Assembly: GCA_019745275.1 (NCBI GenBank)
Contig: JAIETJ010000012.1
Span: 30,393-94,392, forward strand
Source of the DNA: Pseudomonadaceae bacterium
GTDB lineage: Bacteria; Pseudomonadota; Gammaproteobacteria; Pseudomonadales; Pseudomonadaceae
Length of the DNA stretch: 64,000 nt
Reading direction: 5' to 3'
Part shown: positions 44,382 through 56,303 of the stretch, piece by piece
How positions within the stretch are numbered: the stretch's first letter is position 1
Layout: each line of letters starts with the position of its first letter
The notes under the pieces: model-generated
Told to the model about the DNA's origin: nothing
Databases searched by the model: none
The model's input: only the letters and a program-made list of their open reading frames with translations
Made by a program: the position numbers and the translations under genes

Positions 44382-45121
44382 TGGCTGGCAAGTACCGACG
44401 CTCGGCCTGCTGCGCTGGATTAGCGGCGTTGGCGCTGCTATCGAGTGCACACGCTGCGGGCGACCCTGCGCCAATACGTTTACTGACCTATGACGAACCG
44501 CCGTGGGTTGATGCGCAGCAAATGACTCCGCACGGGGTAACCATTGAGTTGGTCAAACAGCTTTTTGAGCAGGCCGGTGTGCCGTTCACAATTGAGGTGT
44601 TTCCGCTCAAGCGGGCATTGAAAATGGCCACCACACAAGCGGGTACATGCGTGTTCCCGGTTGAACGCAGCCAAGAGCGGGAAACCGCCTTACGCTGGGT
44701 CAGCCCTTTGGTCATTAGCCGCTATGGTTTTTATTCCGCACCCGGGCATGCGCTGAGTTTGCCAACCCTAGAAAGTGCTAGGCCTTACGCGATAGCCAGC
44801 TATCTGGGCAGCGGTGTGGGTGAATATTTACTAAGCCGCGGCTTTAATGTGGTCGAAGTCAGTAGTGCCAAGTTGGGGCCGAATATGTTGGCGCACAAAC
44901 GTTTTGACTTGTGGGTTTCCGACACGCGCACTGCCGAAGCATTAAGCAGTTCCGCCGGGCCTAAACTGGGTCAGCCGGCGTTAGTTTTTCTCAGTACCTT
45001 GCGGGCTATGGGCTGCCACCCAGACACCAGCAACGTCAGCATCGAGTTGCTGCAAGTCACCCTGCTGCAGATGCTCAAGGTCCCGCAGTGGCGGGAAAAA
45101 GTATTTAAGCAGCAACTCTAA
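44381..45121 (+). CDS. Transporter substrate-binding domain protein (SBP_bac_3-like)
   Basis: Signal peptide; IRLLTYDEPPWVDAQQMTPHGVTIELVKQLFEQAGVPFTIEVFPLKRAL; TAATG stop/start overlap. Confidence 0.8.
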   Translation: MAGKYRRSACCAGLAALALLSSAHAAGDPAPIRLLTYDEPPWVDAQQMTPHGVTIELVKQLFEQAGVPFTIEVFPLKRALKMATTQAGTCVFPVERSQERETALRWVSPLVISRYGFYSAPGHALSLPTLESARPYAIASYLGSGVGEYLLSRGFNVVEVSSAKLGPNMLAHKRFDLWVSDTRTAEALSSSAGPKLGQPALVFLSTLRAMGCHPDTSNVSIELLQVTLLQMLKVPQWREKVFKQQL

Positions 45122-45243
45122 ATCATCTTCTCGCTAAACCTTAAAAGCCGCCGGTTAAGCTGGGTCGGCGCGAGCCAATTAAAGCTTTTGCCTGCGCCGC
45201 CCGGTGCCAGTAGCATCGGCGCACGCCCTTCAAGGAAAGAACC

Positions 45244-46161
45244 ATGCGCAGCAAGTTAGAAACCTGTATTCAGGCGGTTAATCAGGTCGTGCTCGGTAAA
45301 GAGCCGCAAGTTCGCTTGGCCCTAAGCTGCTTACTGGCACGTGGTCATTTGCTGATTGAAGACTTACCCGGCATGGGCAAAACCACCTTAAGTCATGCGC
45401 TTGCGAAGGTGCTGGGGTTAAGTTTTCAGCGTATTCAGTTCACGTCCGACTTACTCCCAGGCGACATCCTGGGCACCTCAGTGTTTAACAAGGAAAGCGG
45501 TCAATTCGTGTTTCATCCGGGGCCGATTTTTACTGAGCTGGTGTTAGCCGATGAGATCAATCGCGCCACCCCGAAAAGCCAGAGTGCTTTGCTTGAGGCC
45601 ATGGAGGAGGGCCAGGTGACCATCGAGGGCGCGACCCGACCGTTGCCGGATCCATTTTTTGTGATTGCCACGCAAAATCCAAGCAGTTCTGGCGGCACCT
45701 TTAGTTTGCCGGAGTCGCAGCTGGATCGATTCCTGATGCGCTTATCTCTGGGTTATCCGGCTAAAGTCGCGGAGAAAGCCTTGCTGCTCGGTGAGTCGCG
45801 GCGTGGCTTGTTACCACGTCTGCAGCCGGTGTTAAGTCATGCCGAATTGGCCTTGATTCAGGCCGAAATCCCCAAGGTTCGGGTCAGCGATGCCTTACTC
45901 GAATATCTGCTGCGCCTTGTTGATGCCACCCGCAGCCAGCCCCAATTTGCGTGGGGCTTATCGCCTCGTGGCAGTCTTGCGTTGCTCGCCGCCGCCAAGG
46001 CGTGGGCGTTTTTGGCGGGCCGTGATTACGTGATTCCAGAAGATATCCAAGCGGTCTTACCTGCGGTGGTCGGTCATCGCTTGCGTGAGGTGGCTGATCC
46101 CGCCGGGCATGGCGGTGGTGCGTTGGTGCAGTGGTTATTGCGAGAGGTACCGGCTCTCTGA
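45244..46161 (+). CDS. MoxR-family AAA+ ATPase
   Basis: LLIEDLPGMGKTTLSHALAKVLGL...DEINRATPKSQSALLEAM. Confidence 0.95.
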   Translation: MRSKLETCIQAVNQVVLGKEPQVRLALSCLLARGHLLIEDLPGMGKTTLSHALAKVLGLSFQRIQFTSDLLPGDILGTSVFNKESGQFVFHPGPIFTELVLADEINRATPKSQSALLEAMEEGQVTIEGATRPLPDPFFVIATQNPSSSGGTFSLPESQLDRFLMRLSLGYPAKVAEKALLLGESRRGLLPRLQPVLSHAELALIQAEIPKVRVSDALLEYLLRLVDATRSQPQFAWGLSPRGSLALLAAAKAWAFLAGRDYVIPEDIQAVLPAVVGHRLREVADPAGHGGGALVQWLLREVPAL

Positions 46162-47120
46162 TGTTCGCCAAGCAAATTAAACCGCGTTGGAATCGCTGGT
46201 TAATTAAGCGCATTCCACCGGCGTCGAGTGTTCTGCTTAATCAAAAGCGCATTTTTATTCTGCCCAGCAGCACCGGCGCGGCGTTTGCGCTGGCGCTAAT
46301 GCTGATGTTGCTGGCTGCGATTAACTATCAAAACAGTTTGGCCTATAGCCTGACCTTTTTGCTGACCTCACTGTTTATCGTGGCCATTCTGTACACTTAC
46401 CGTAATTTGGCCGGGTTAACCGTGCAGGCCAGCGCGGCTACCCCGGTATTCGTTGGCGAGCATGGCTGTTTTCGCCTGCAGCTATTGAGCGGTGGGCGGG
46501 CGCATCAGGCGATTGCCGTCGGTTGGTCGGCCAGTACCCTGCAGGTCGTGGATGTGCCCGCTAATGGTGTAAGCAGCTGCGAAATTAACCTGCTGGCCAG
46601 CCAGCGTGGTTGGCTGCGGCCGGGGCGGATTCGGGTGGAAAGCCGTTTTCCGCTGGGGATTTTGCTCAGCTGGAGTTGGCTGGATTTAGATCAAAGGCTG
46701 CTAGTTTACCCACGACCATTAGCGGCGGATTTGCCCACCCATGTGGGAGCCGGTAGCGATGAGGAAGATGAGGGCGTGCGTAACCGAGGAGCGGGCAGTG
46801 ACGACTTCCAAGGTTTGCGCGCCTATCAACCGGGCGACTCGAAGCAACGCTTGCACTGGAAGGCGTATTCGCGGGGTCAGGGTTTATTGGTTAAAGACTT
46901 CGCGGTACTCACCGGCAGGGATATTTACCTCGACTTTAGCCAACTCGGCGGCGACCTCGAAACACGCTTGTCGATGCTCTGTCATTGGGTCTTGCAGCTG
47001 AGCGCGGCAGAGCAGGCCTTTGCTTTACGCTTGCCCGGTTTAGAATTGCCGCTAGCCAGTGGCGCAGCGCAGCGCGATGCTTGCCTGCGCGCGCTGGCGC
47101 TGTTTGGTCAGCAAGCATGA
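46161..47120 (+). CDS. DUF58 domain-containing protein
   Basis: GAGSDDFQGLRAYQPGDSKQRLHWKAYSRGQGLLVKDF; TGATG overlap with MoxR gene. Confidence 0.93.
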   Translation: MFAKQIKPRWNRWLIKRIPPASSVLLNQKRIFILPSSTGAAFALALMLMLLAAINYQNSLAYSLTFLLTSLFIVAILYTYRNLAGLTVQASAATPVFVGEHGCFRLQLLSGGRAHQAIAVGWSASTLQVVDVPANGVSSCEINLLASQRGWLRPGRIRVESRFPLGILLSWSWLDLDQRLLVYPRPLAADLPTHVGAGSDEEDEGVRNRGAGSDDFQGLRAYQPGDSKQRLHWKAYSRGQGLLVKDFAVLTGRDIYLDFSQLGGDLETRLSMLCHWVLQLSAAEQAFALRLPGLELPLASGAAQRDACLRALALFGQQA

Positions 47121-49120
47121 GCCGGCACAACGCCAGTGCCGCGCCGGCTATTCCGCGCATTAGCCTGACCTGGCTGTTAGTTGCGCAAGCCTTGGTAATC
47201 ATCCCGCACATCGCCCATTTACCTCTGTGGGTGTTGGCCTTGTGGCTGTTTTGCGCCGGTTGGCGAATCCAGATTTACCGTATGCGGGTGGGTTTCCCGA
47301 GTGCTTGGGCGAAGGCTGGATTGATGTTGGCGGCCAGTTGTGGGGTGCTGTTGTCGCGCGGCAGTTTGATCGGCTTAGATGCCGGTGTGGTGCTGTTAAT
47401 CGCTGCGTTTGTGTTGAAACTAGTCGAGTTGCGTACTCGTCGTGATGCGTTGGTGCTTATTTTTCTCGGCTTTTTCTGCGTGGTGACCTCGTACCTGTTT
47501 GATGACAGCCTCACGGCGGCGGCTTTCAGTGCCTTACCCATTAGCGCCTTGTTGGCCGCCATGATTGGTTTGCAACAAAGCTATTTAGCCATGCGTCCTT
47601 GGCCGACGTTACGCCTAGCTTTGGTGATGCTGGGGCAAGCGTTACCCTTGATGCTGCTGTTGTTTGTGTTTTTCCCCAGATTAGGCCCACTGTGGTCAAT
47701 GCCCAATCCTAATAGCCAAGCACGCACCGGGTTGAGCGACAACATGACCCCGGCGGACGTGGCTGAACTGAGTAAATCCACCGAGTTAGTGTTTAGCGCG
47801 ACTTTCAAAGGGTCTGTGCCAGCGCGTAACCAGCTTTATTGGCGCGCGCTGACCTATCAGCACTTCGACGGCCGACGCTGGTCGCAAGCACCGCTGGCGC
47901 AACTGGCGTCAGCTCCCGTTTGGAGCCAAACCGGGCCGAGCGTTAATTACGACATCATCATGCAGCCCAGCGGGCAGAGTTGGTTATTTGCCCTTGATGT
48001 GGCCCAGAGCCGCACGCCCGATGTGCAGCAAAGCAGCGATTTTAGTTTGCGCCACACCCAGCCAGTGGAGCAGGTGTTGCTCTATGGGATAAGTTCCTGG
48101 CCGCGGGCGTTACGTGCGAGTGAGGCAACGGTTGCCAGTTTGGCCGCTAATTTACAATTACCGGTCAGCGGCGACCCGCGCAGTCGTGCCTGGGCGCTTG
48201 AGCTTAAGCGTCAATATCCGTCCACGCCGGCCTTGGTTGAACAACTCTTACGGCACTTTAACCAGCAACCATTCGCCTATACCTTGAAACCGCCGCCGGT
48301 TGGCAGCGACAGCATTGACGAGTTTCTGTTTCGTACCCTGCGCGGTTTTTGCGCGCATTACGCCGGAGCCATGACTTTTGTGCTGCGCGCGGCGGGGATC
48401 CCGGCGCGGGTGGTGGCGGGTTATCAGGGTGGGGAGTTAAATCCGGCTGGCATTTTTTTAACCGTGCGCCAGTTTGATGCCCATGCCTGGGTTGAGTATT
48501 GGCAAGCCGGTGTCGGCTGGCAGAGCGTTGACCCCACGTTCCAGGTGGCGCCTGAGCGGATTGAACAAGGCCTGGAGCAAGCGCTCAGCGCGGAAGGCAG
48601 TTTTCTGGCCGGCTCACCATTGTCATTGCAGCGTTATCGGAATATCGAGCTTCTGAATAATGTTCGGCTGGCTTGGGAAAACCTCAACTATGGCTGGCAG
48701 CGCTGGGTTCTAGGCTATCAAGGCACGCAGCAGTTGGAGTTCTTGCAGCGCTGGTTTGGTCGTATGGACAGCCAGTTATTAGTGCTGGCCATAGTCGGCG
48801 GCGGTGCAGTGCTGTTGAGCGTTTTAGCGCTGTTTTTGTTTAAACCGTGGCGAGCGCAGCAAGATCCATTGCGCCGCGAGTTTGTGCGTTTTGAGCGCTT
48901 GCTGGCGCGCCATGCTGTGCGGCGCGAGCAAGCAGAAGGCCCGCGTGCATTTGCGTTGCGTGCAGCCGAGCAGTTACCCGCGCAACAAGCGGCCATTATG
49001 GAATTTGCTGAGGCCTTTGAGACCCAGCAATACGCCGCTCTAGGGGCCGATGTGCACGCCTTACGAGAGGCTTTGGCCCGGTTGCGCAGAGCGTTGCCGT
49101 GGCGCTTCACCCGGACCTAG
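47117..49120 (+). CDS. tgpA: TgpA-type transglutaminase-like membrane protein
   Basis: N-terminal TM region, GFCAHYAGAMTFVLRAAGIPARVVAGYQGGE transglutaminase core; follows MoxR-DUF58. Confidence 0.9.
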   Translation: MSRHNASAAPAIPRISLTWLLVAQALVIIPHIAHLPLWVLALWLFCAGWRIQIYRMRVGFPSAWAKAGLMLAASCGVLLSRGSLIGLDAGVVLLIAAFVLKLVELRTRRDALVLIFLGFFCVVTSYLFDDSLTAAAFSALPISALLAAMIGLQQSYLAMRPWPTLRLALVMLGQALPLMLLLFVFFPRLGPLWSMPNPNSQARTGLSDNMTPADVAELSKSTELVFSATFKGSVPARNQLYWRALTYQHFDGRRWSQAPLAQLASAPVWSQTGPSVNYDIIMQPSGQSWLFALDVAQSRTPDVQQSSDFSLRHTQPVEQVLLYGISSWPRALRASEATVASLAANLQLPVSGDPRSRAWALELKRQYPSTPALVEQLLRHFNQQPFAYTLKPPPVGSDSIDEFLFRTLRGFCAHYAGAMTFVLRAAGIPARVVAGYQGGELNPAGIFLTVRQFDAHAWVEYWQAGVGWQSVDPTFQVAPERIEQGLEQALSAEGSFLAGSPLSLQRYRNIELLNNVRLAWENLNYGWQRWVLGYQGTQQLEFLQRWFGRMDSQLLVLAIVGGGAVLLSVLALFLFKPWRAQQDPLRREFVRFERLLARHAVRREQAEGPRAFALRAAEQLPAQQAAIMEFAEAFETQQYAALGADVHALREALARLRRALPWRFTRT

Positions 49121-49247
49121 CCCTGTGCTTAGCGGGTGCGATTACCTGTGGCTGCGGATAAATGGCTAAATTGCCCTAGCACGGGGTGAGCACCAACAGA
49201 CCGCTATCCGCTAGGATCGCGGTTAAGCAAACTGTATCGAGGCCAGC

Positions 49248-50045
49248 ATGACGTTTTATCAGCTTATTCAGGCAGTACGGGCTAATCCACAGCAAGTGCA
49301 GGTTCCTGCCACATGGGGGCAGGGGCGGGCCGGGTTTGGCGGTCTGGCGGTGGCTTTGGTGTTTGAAGCGATGCGCGCCAAAGTGCCTGAGGGCCGCCCA
49401 GTGCGTTCATTGGCGGTGACTTTTGTCGCCCCGCTGGCGGTCGATGTCCCCGTTAGCTTCGAGGCTGAGGTGCTGCGCGAGGGTAAAGCGGTCAGTCAAA
49501 TGCTTGGTCGAGCGCTGCAAAATGGCCAAGTGGTGACCTTGGTGCAGGGCAGTTTCGGTGCCTCCCGCGCCTCTAGCATCGCAGTGCCAGGATTACCTGC
49601 GCCGCCTATGCGGCCGGCGGATGAATGCCAAGAGCTGCCCTATATCGACAAACTAACCCCCGAATTTACCCGCTACCTAGCCATGCGCTGGGCGGTGGGC
49701 GGCATGCCTTTTAGTCATAACAAATCACGGGAAATGGGCGGTTGGGTGCGCTTGCGTGAGCATGACCCGGTGGAGCCGTTGACTGAAGCCCATCTGCTGG
49801 CGCTGGTCGATGCCTGGCCGCCGGCAGTGTTGCCACACTTGAAAGCTCCCGCCGCCGGCAGTTCGTTGACCTGGACAATCGAGTTTATCCAGCCGTTGCC
49901 GGCGCTAACTACCCTTGACTGGTGCATGTACCACGCCGAGATTGAACACGCCCGCGATGGCTATGGACATATCGCCGCCGGCTTATGGAGTCCCACGGGG
50001 GAGTTAATCGCCCTGAGCCGACAAACCGTAACGGTATTTGCCTAA
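49248..50045 (+). CDS. Acyl-CoA thioesterase (TesB-like double hotdog)
   Basis: GQGRAGFGGLAVALVFEAM...RPVRSLAVTFVAPL. Confidence 0.85.
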   Translation: MTFYQLIQAVRANPQQVQVPATWGQGRAGFGGLAVALVFEAMRAKVPEGRPVRSLAVTFVAPLAVDVPVSFEAEVLREGKAVSQMLGRALQNGQVVTLVQGSFGASRASSIAVPGLPAPPMRPADECQELPYIDKLTPEFTRYLAMRWAVGGMPFSHNKSREMGGWVRLREHDPVEPLTEAHLLALVDAWPPAVLPHLKAPAAGSSLTWTIEFIQPLPALTTLDWCMYHAEIEHARDGYGHIAAGLWSPTGELIALSRQTVTVFA

Positions 50046-50069
50046 CACTGGGCTAGGCGCAGGCCGAAG

Positions 50070-51551
50070 TTAAACCTTGAGCTGGCCAATGGCTTTACTC
50101 AACTCACCGGCCAGACCGGCCAGTTGCTCGCTGGTGGCGGCGGAGTCGCGGGTTTGCTGCACCGTTTGTTCGGTGACATCGCGTATGCCGATAACCGCAC
50201 GGTTCATTTCTTCGGCCACCTGCCGTTGCTGCTCGGCCGCCACGGCAATTTGCGTGTTGCTGTCACGCATTTGCGCCACTGCTTGGGTAATAGCGTTTAA
50301 GGCTAAGCCAGCCTCGGCAGCCTGCTGCACGCAGCCATCGGCTTGGTAAGAGCTTTCTTGCATAAACTCGACGGCATCGCGGGTGCCGTTTTGTAGGGCG
50401 CTGATCATCTTGGTGATTTCACTGGTCGAGCCTTGCACGCGCTTGGCCAAGTTCCTCACTTCATCGGCCACTACCGCAAAACCACGGCCCATGTCGCCAG
50501 CCCGAGCGGCTTCGATCGCGGCGTTGAGTGCGAGCAGGTTGGTTTGTTCGGCAATGCCGTGAATTTCACTGACCACGCTACTGATTTTTTGGCTGTCGAC
50601 GGCCAACTTACTGATCATTTCGCCTGTTTGTTGCACGCCGGTGGACAGCCCAGCAATCGATTCACCGACCCGTTTAACCGCACTTTGCCCGGCTGCCGCC
50701 AGTTGATTGGCGGCGCTCGATTGGTCGCGGGTGCTGGCGCTGTAATCAGCAATATGTTGCACGGTGGCAGACATTTGATTGATTGCCGTGGCCGCTTGAT
50801 CAGTTTCGCTTTGTTGGCCCAGCATGCCAGTACGGACGTTGTGCATATTCATGGCCAAGCGTTCGGCGTCTGTGTCTAAGCGCTTGGCGGCTTGTGCGAC
50901 TGTGCTCACCACTTGCTGGAAACTGCTTTGCATTGCATTAAACGCGCTAACCATTTGCCCAACTTCATCGCCCCCCGAATGCGTCACTCGGGCGGTCAGA
51001 TCGCCACTTTTTGCCACCCGCAGCATCACCTCTTTTAGGCGATTAAGTTGGCTTAGCAGGAATTGGATCAGCAGTTGTGAGGCGCCCATCAAGACCAACA
51101 TCAACAGACACACCACCCCGGCATAACTGGCCGCACGTAAGCGAAAAATTTGGCTAAAGCTTGGTGCATAAGCCAATAGGGCAACTTTTTCCTGGCCATC
51201 AAGACTGACTACGCTTGCTCCAATCAACTGCTGCAAGGGGCCGTTAACGCTCACATTGAGCGGCACCCAGCCGTGCGCCCGGGCCAGCGCGGCGCTGTCT
51301 ACACCGGCAAACGGTGCGGGTTGTGCCGCACTGAGTAACAGTAAGTTGCTGGCGCTCGGCAGCGCTTGCTTGGCAGGCCATTGCGCAATCAACTGCGCTT
51401 GGCTTTGCACCGCCTGTTGCGCACTGGCGCTGGCAGCTTGTTGCTCAAGGTGCATGGCGTACAGCACCAAGGCTAAGAGTGTCACGCAGGCTACGGCATT
51501 GACGGCCCAGAATTTGTACTTCAGAGATACATCACCTAACCACGTGGCCAT
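50070..51551 (-). CDS. Methyl-accepting chemotaxis protein
   Basis: HAMP then [41 protein letters not shown]. Confidence 0.95.
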   Translation of the reverse strand: MATWLGDVSLKYKFWAVNAVACVTLLALVLYAMHLEQQAASASAQQAVQSQAQLIAQWPAKQALPSASNLLLLSAAQPAPFAGVDSAALARAHGWVPLNVSVNGPLQQLIGASVVSLDGQEKVALLAYAPSFSQIFRLRAASYAGVVCLLMLVLMGASQLLIQFLLSQLNRLKEVMLRVAKSGDLTARVTHSGGDEVGQMVSAFNAMQSSFQQVVSTVAQAAKRLDTDAERLAMNMHNVRTGMLGQQSETDQAATAINQMSATVQHIADYSASTRDQSSAANQLAAAGQSAVKRVGESIAGLSTGVQQTGEMISKLAVDSQKISSVVSEIHGIAEQTNLLALNAAIEAARAGDMGRGFAVVADEVRNLAKRVQGSTSEITKMISALQNGTRDAVEFMQESSYQADGCVQQAAEAGLALNAITQAVAQMRDSNTQIAVAAEQQRQVAEEMNRAVIGIRDVTEQTVQQTRDSAATSEQLAGLAGELSKAIGQLKV

Positions 51552-51686
51552 GCTGATCCTTTATTCGCGCTGTAACTTAATCGCCGTGCTGGCAAAGTGC
51601 CGGCATTCTTACCGACTGCCTAATTGACTGTATTGACAGCAATCAAACTAAACTCGATCAGTTTAACGACCGCAGCCGGCCTGACT

Positions 51687-52511
51687 TTAGTCGTCTGCAG
51701 GCATTCGTAGCAGTGCTGGCAGATTGAAAAAATGTCGAGCACAGGCGCTCGTTTGCTCAGCCAATAGCTCTAGACTGACCTCGCGGTGTAGCGCTACTTC
51801 GCGCAATACCTCGGGCAGGAAGGCCGGCTCATTCTTGCCGCCCTTGGGTTTGGGCCGCAAACTGCGTGGCAATAAATACGGCGCATCGCTTTCGAGCATT
51901 AGGCGGCTAGTGGGAATCTCGCGCAGCAATGGATGCAAGTGGCTGCCACGGCGCTCATCGCAGACCCAGCCGGTAATGCCAATGTGCAGGTCGAGGTCAA
52001 GGTAGTTAAACAGTGCGCGTTTCTCGCCGGTAAAACAGTGCACCACGGCGGCCGGCAAGTGGTCGCGAAACTCACGGACAATCGCTAGCAAGCGTTGATC
52101 AGCCTCGCGCTCGTGTAAGAACACCGGCAATTGCAGTTCAACTGCCAGCGCAAGTTGCTGCTCTAGGACTTTCTCTTGCTGCGCCCGTGGAGCAATGTCG
52201 CGATTAAAGTCCAGGCCGCATTCGCCCACCGCCCGGCAGCGGGGTTGTTTGAGTAGGCTGAGCAGTTGCCGGCTGGTATCGGCGCTCCAACTGGCGGCAT
52301 CATGCGGGTGTACGCCCGCCGTAGCGAATAAGCGCTGCGCCTGAGGTTCCAGTTGCTCGCACAACTGCAGTGCTTGTTCACTGGCTTGCACGCTGGTGCC
52401 GGTCAGCACCAATTGCTCAACACCGGCCGCATAAGCGCGCTCCAGCACCGACTCAAGACGCTCAGCAAAGCTTGGGTGAGTAAGATTGACGCCGATGTCG
52501 ACGAGTTGCAT
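51687..52511 (-). CDS. tatD: TatD family metal-dependent hydrolase
   Basis: [15 protein letters not shown]...[11 protein letters not shown]...[11 protein letters not shown]. Confidence 0.94.
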   Translation of the reverse strand: MQLVDIGVNLTHPSFAERLESVLERAYAAGVEQLVLTGTSVQASEQALQLCEQLEPQAQRLFATAGVHPHDAASWSADTSRQLLSLLKQPRCRAVGECGLDFNRDIAPRAQQEKVLEQQLALAVELQLPVFLHEREADQRLLAIVREFRDHLPAAVVHCFTGEKRALFNYLDLDLHIGITGWVCDERRGSHLHPLLREIPTSRLMLESDAPYLLPRSLRPKPKGGKNEPAFLPEVLREVALHREVSLELLAEQTSACARHFFNLPALLRMPADD

Positions 52512-52735
52512 GGTGAACCCTCAGTTACAGTTAACAGAGCATAACAGAGCGCTTTTTAATTATGCATAATCCGTTACTTAACAATTAGTTATGACTGATT
52601 GTTAATGTCGCTTTAAACGCTAGGCTGGCGCCTTATAGCCACCTGTGCGAACCTGTTCGGCTATTTCGCGCCCCAGCTTGGCGCTTTTTCAGGCGGTTAA
52701 TGGCCCACTTTTGGCGGGCTACTTAGGGAGAGTGG

Positions 52736-54145
52736 ATGCGCCGACGGCTGCTGATTGGTCTCTTGGCCCTATTGCCATTAACAGCATCCGCGCGGATGGC
52801 TGAGTCATTGCGCGTCGATAAGCCTGCGGTGTTAACCCGCGACTTGGCGGAAATTCGCAGCTCTGGGGAGTTGCGGGTGCTGATTAATCAGAACCGCAAC
52901 ACTTCAGCAGAGATTAAAGGTCAAACGATCGGCGTTGAACTGCAACGGCTACGCGCCTTTGAGCAATTTTTGAATCGTGATAGCCGACGCAAACTCACTA
53001 TTAAGTTAGTCCCCAAGGCTAAAGCCCAGCTGTTACCGGCGCTGCTGCGTGGAGAGGGCGATCTGGTGGTGCCCGGCGAACTGCTTGAGCCTGCGCCAGA
53101 ACAGCAGGTCAGTGCCAGTCGGGCACTGCAACACAATGTGCCGATAGTGCTGGTGAGCGCTAAAGGCGCGCGGCGCTATGTGCGCGTCCAGCAACTGGCC
53201 GGCCATAAGCTGACGTTGGCCCAAGACAGCGCGGCGGCTCAAGCGATTGCGGCGGTTAATCAGCAACTGGCCGAGCGCCATTTAGCGCCGTTACAGATTG
53301 AATGGGCGCCTGCCAGTTTGGCCGCGGAGGATGTCTTAGAGATGGTCCAAGCCGGCATCTACCCGCTAACGGCGGTGGAGTTACCAGTGGCCCAGCGTTG
53401 GCTCAAAGTGTTGCCAAAATTGCGCATCGATCAGCATTTGCAGTTGGATAACCAGCGCGACACACATTGGTATATGTCGCGACAAGCGCCAATGTTGGCG
53501 GCAACCTTAGAGCAGTTTTTGCCCACGTATAGCCCTTCTGCCGATCAGGATGTGGCGTTTATGCGGGTTTATCGCCGTGTCTATCGGGTGCACAACCCGC
53601 TGACACGCAATGCTCGGCAAAAGCTCGAGAAACTCCGCCCGACCTTGCAGTTGTATGGCACGCAAAACAACTTTGACTGGTTGAGTCTGGCTGCTCTGGC
53701 CTACAAAGAATCCTCGTTGAATGCCCAAGCCCGCACTGGCAGCGGCCCTAGCGGGTTGATGCAAATTACCCCCGCGGCGGCGCGCAGCGTCGGTGTGAGT
53801 AATAGTCACACGCTGGAAGGTAATGTTCAGGCAGCGGCCAAATACATGGCCATGCTGCGCAAGCGGTTTTTTGCCAGCCCAGCGATAGCTGAGCCTGAGC
53901 GTTTAGCCTTTGTGCTGGCCGCCTACAATTTGGGCCCGCAGCGGGTGCAAGGCATGCGCACGGAAGCCAAACGGCGCGGGCTTAACCCGAATCAATGGTT
54001 TTTCCAAGTTGAACGGGTGGCTTTGGAACAGGTCGGCATGGGGGTAGTGACGTACGTGAGCAGTGTGAATAAATATCAACTGGCCTTTGCTCGCGAACGG
54101 CAAACACTGGAGTCGAGTAAGCCAGCGGTTACTGTGCGCAAGTAA
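52736..54145 (+). CDS. MltF-like transglycosylase (SBP_bac_3-like + SLT domain)
   Basis: RSSGELRVLINQN...LAALAYKESSLNAQARTGSGPSGLMQITPAAA. Confidence 0.88.
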   Translation: MRRRLLIGLLALLPLTASARMAESLRVDKPAVLTRDLAEIRSSGELRVLINQNRNTSAEIKGQTIGVELQRLRAFEQFLNRDSRRKLTIKLVPKAKAQLLPALLRGEGDLVVPGELLEPAPEQQVSASRALQHNVPIVLVSAKGARRYVRVQQLAGHKLTLAQDSAAAQAIAAVNQQLAERHLAPLQIEWAPASLAAEDVLEMVQAGIYPLTAVELPVAQRWLKVLPKLRIDQHLQLDNQRDTHWYMSRQAPMLAATLEQFLPTYSPSADQDVAFMRVYRRVYRVHNPLTRNARQKLEKLRPTLQLYGTQNNFDWLSLAALAYKESSLNAQARTGSGPSGLMQITPAAARSVGVSNSHTLEGNVQAAAKYMAMLRKRFFASPAIAEPERLAFVLAAYNLGPQRVQGMRTEAKRRGLNPNQWFFQVERVALEQVGMGVVTYVSSVNKYQLAFARERQTLESSKPAVTVRK

Positions 54146-54197
54146 TTGGTCTGGCTTCGCGACGGTGGATAGGGACGCAGTCCAACGGCTTGAGCAA

Positions 54198-55232
54198 CTA
54201 TTGAGCCTCTTTAGCGCGGCTGGCTAAGTCGGCGCTGGCCTCTAATCTCAAACGCTCAGTAGGGCTAAATTGGGCCTCGCGCAGGCGTTTAAGCTCGTGG
54301 TCTTTATCTGCCGCGCTAAGGCCCGGATTACCCTTAATAGCGACGCTGCTTTGCTGGTAACTGTTGAGCCGCTGTTGCCAGTTGCTGCGCTGCTGGTCCA
54401 GTGCGGCAAGGCGAGTAGCGGCTTGCTCGCCAACTAACTGTTGACGCAATTGCTGCAGTTGCTCAGGGCTGGCGCCGGCGGCCTGTAATTGCGCGGTTTG
54501 CTCGCGCAGTTCGCTGTGTAATTGCGGTAAGACACTTTCTTGCAACTCTGGCGACAAATTACTGCGCAGTTGATCGATAGCCCGGCCCTTGGCCTGCGGG
54601 CTAAGGCTGGCATCTTGCTGCACGGCGAGGCGAGCTAGGGTGAACTGGTTATAGTCTTGTTCGCTGGCAAAAAACGCTTCATGCACCTGCTGACTGAAGA
54701 TCCGTGCGCGCAATGCCAGCACGGCGCTCTCGCGTTGGCGTAGGCCGTCGAGGCTGCTGACTTGCGGTAAATCGCGCTCCAGCAGCACCAACTGGCGTTT
54801 GTAGTCGAGGTATTGACCGAGCAATGCCAAGGCTTGCGCCTGTGCCGGCGGCGGCAGTTGGCTGGCGATGTAGGCCTGTAAGCGCTCAAGGCTCAACGCT
54901 AGGCTGTCTTCACCGATGGCGCTCAAGAAATAGTCGAAGATCTGCACGATATCGCGGGTGATCAGTAAGTTTCCAGCCGCGTCGAGGCTGAAAGTGCCAT
55001 CCACTTGGGTGCCATTAAACGAGGCTGGCAGGGGGCTGGTGGTGTTGCGCAGGGTGGTCTTGGTCGTCTGAGTTGCCAATGCGGGTACGCCGTTGGCGGC
55101 CATTATCGGTGTGGTGGCGGGCATCGCGTTTGGCGCGGTTAATATTGGCGCGGAGGGGTTCAGGTAAAGGCTTACAGTCGCGCCTACAGTCAGCAACAGC
55201 GGTACTCCCAACAAAGCTTTTTTCACAGGCAT
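54198..55232 (-). CDS. lifO: Lipase chaperone (foldase)
   Basis: [35 protein letters not shown] (foldase RxxFDYFLSAxGE-type motif); follows lipase. Confidence 0.92.
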   Translation of the reverse strand: MPVKKALLGVPLLLTVGATVSLYLNPSAPILTAPNAMPATTPIMAANGVPALATQTTKTTLRNTTSPLPASFNGTQVDGTFSLDAAGNLLITRDIVQIFDYFLSAIGEDSLALSLERLQAYIASQLPPPAQAQALALLGQYLDYKRQLVLLERDLPQVSSLDGLRQRESAVLALRARIFSQQVHEAFFASEQDYNQFTLARLAVQQDASLSPQAKGRAIDQLRSNLSPELQESVLPQLHSELREQTAQLQAAGASPEQLQQLRQQLVGEQAATRLAALDQQRSNWQQRLNSYQQSSVAIKGNPGLSAADKDHELKRLREAQFSPTERLRLEASADLASRAKEAQ

Positions 55233-55274
55233 CGCTCACAAAAGCTGGCAGCAGCGCACTGCTGCCAGCGGGGT

Positions 55275-56234
<960 letters not shown>

Positions 56235-56303
56235 TTAACGTGGCTGAACTCCTTGATGGCTAGCGCGACATTCCTTGGCGCGTACGACAGCCCAATTGGT
56301 ATC

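Noticed and set aside
46745-46760. GTGGGAGCCGGTAGCGA resembling a Pseudomonas REP half-site
   Set aside because: Lies within the DUF58 coding frame (HVGAGSDEE) with no inverted partner; chance similarity.
45121-49120. MoxR-DUF58-TgpA cluster as a novel defence or toxin system
   Set aside because: A known conserved Pseudomonas operon architecture (TgpA transglutaminase locus); nothing unusual in its organisation here.
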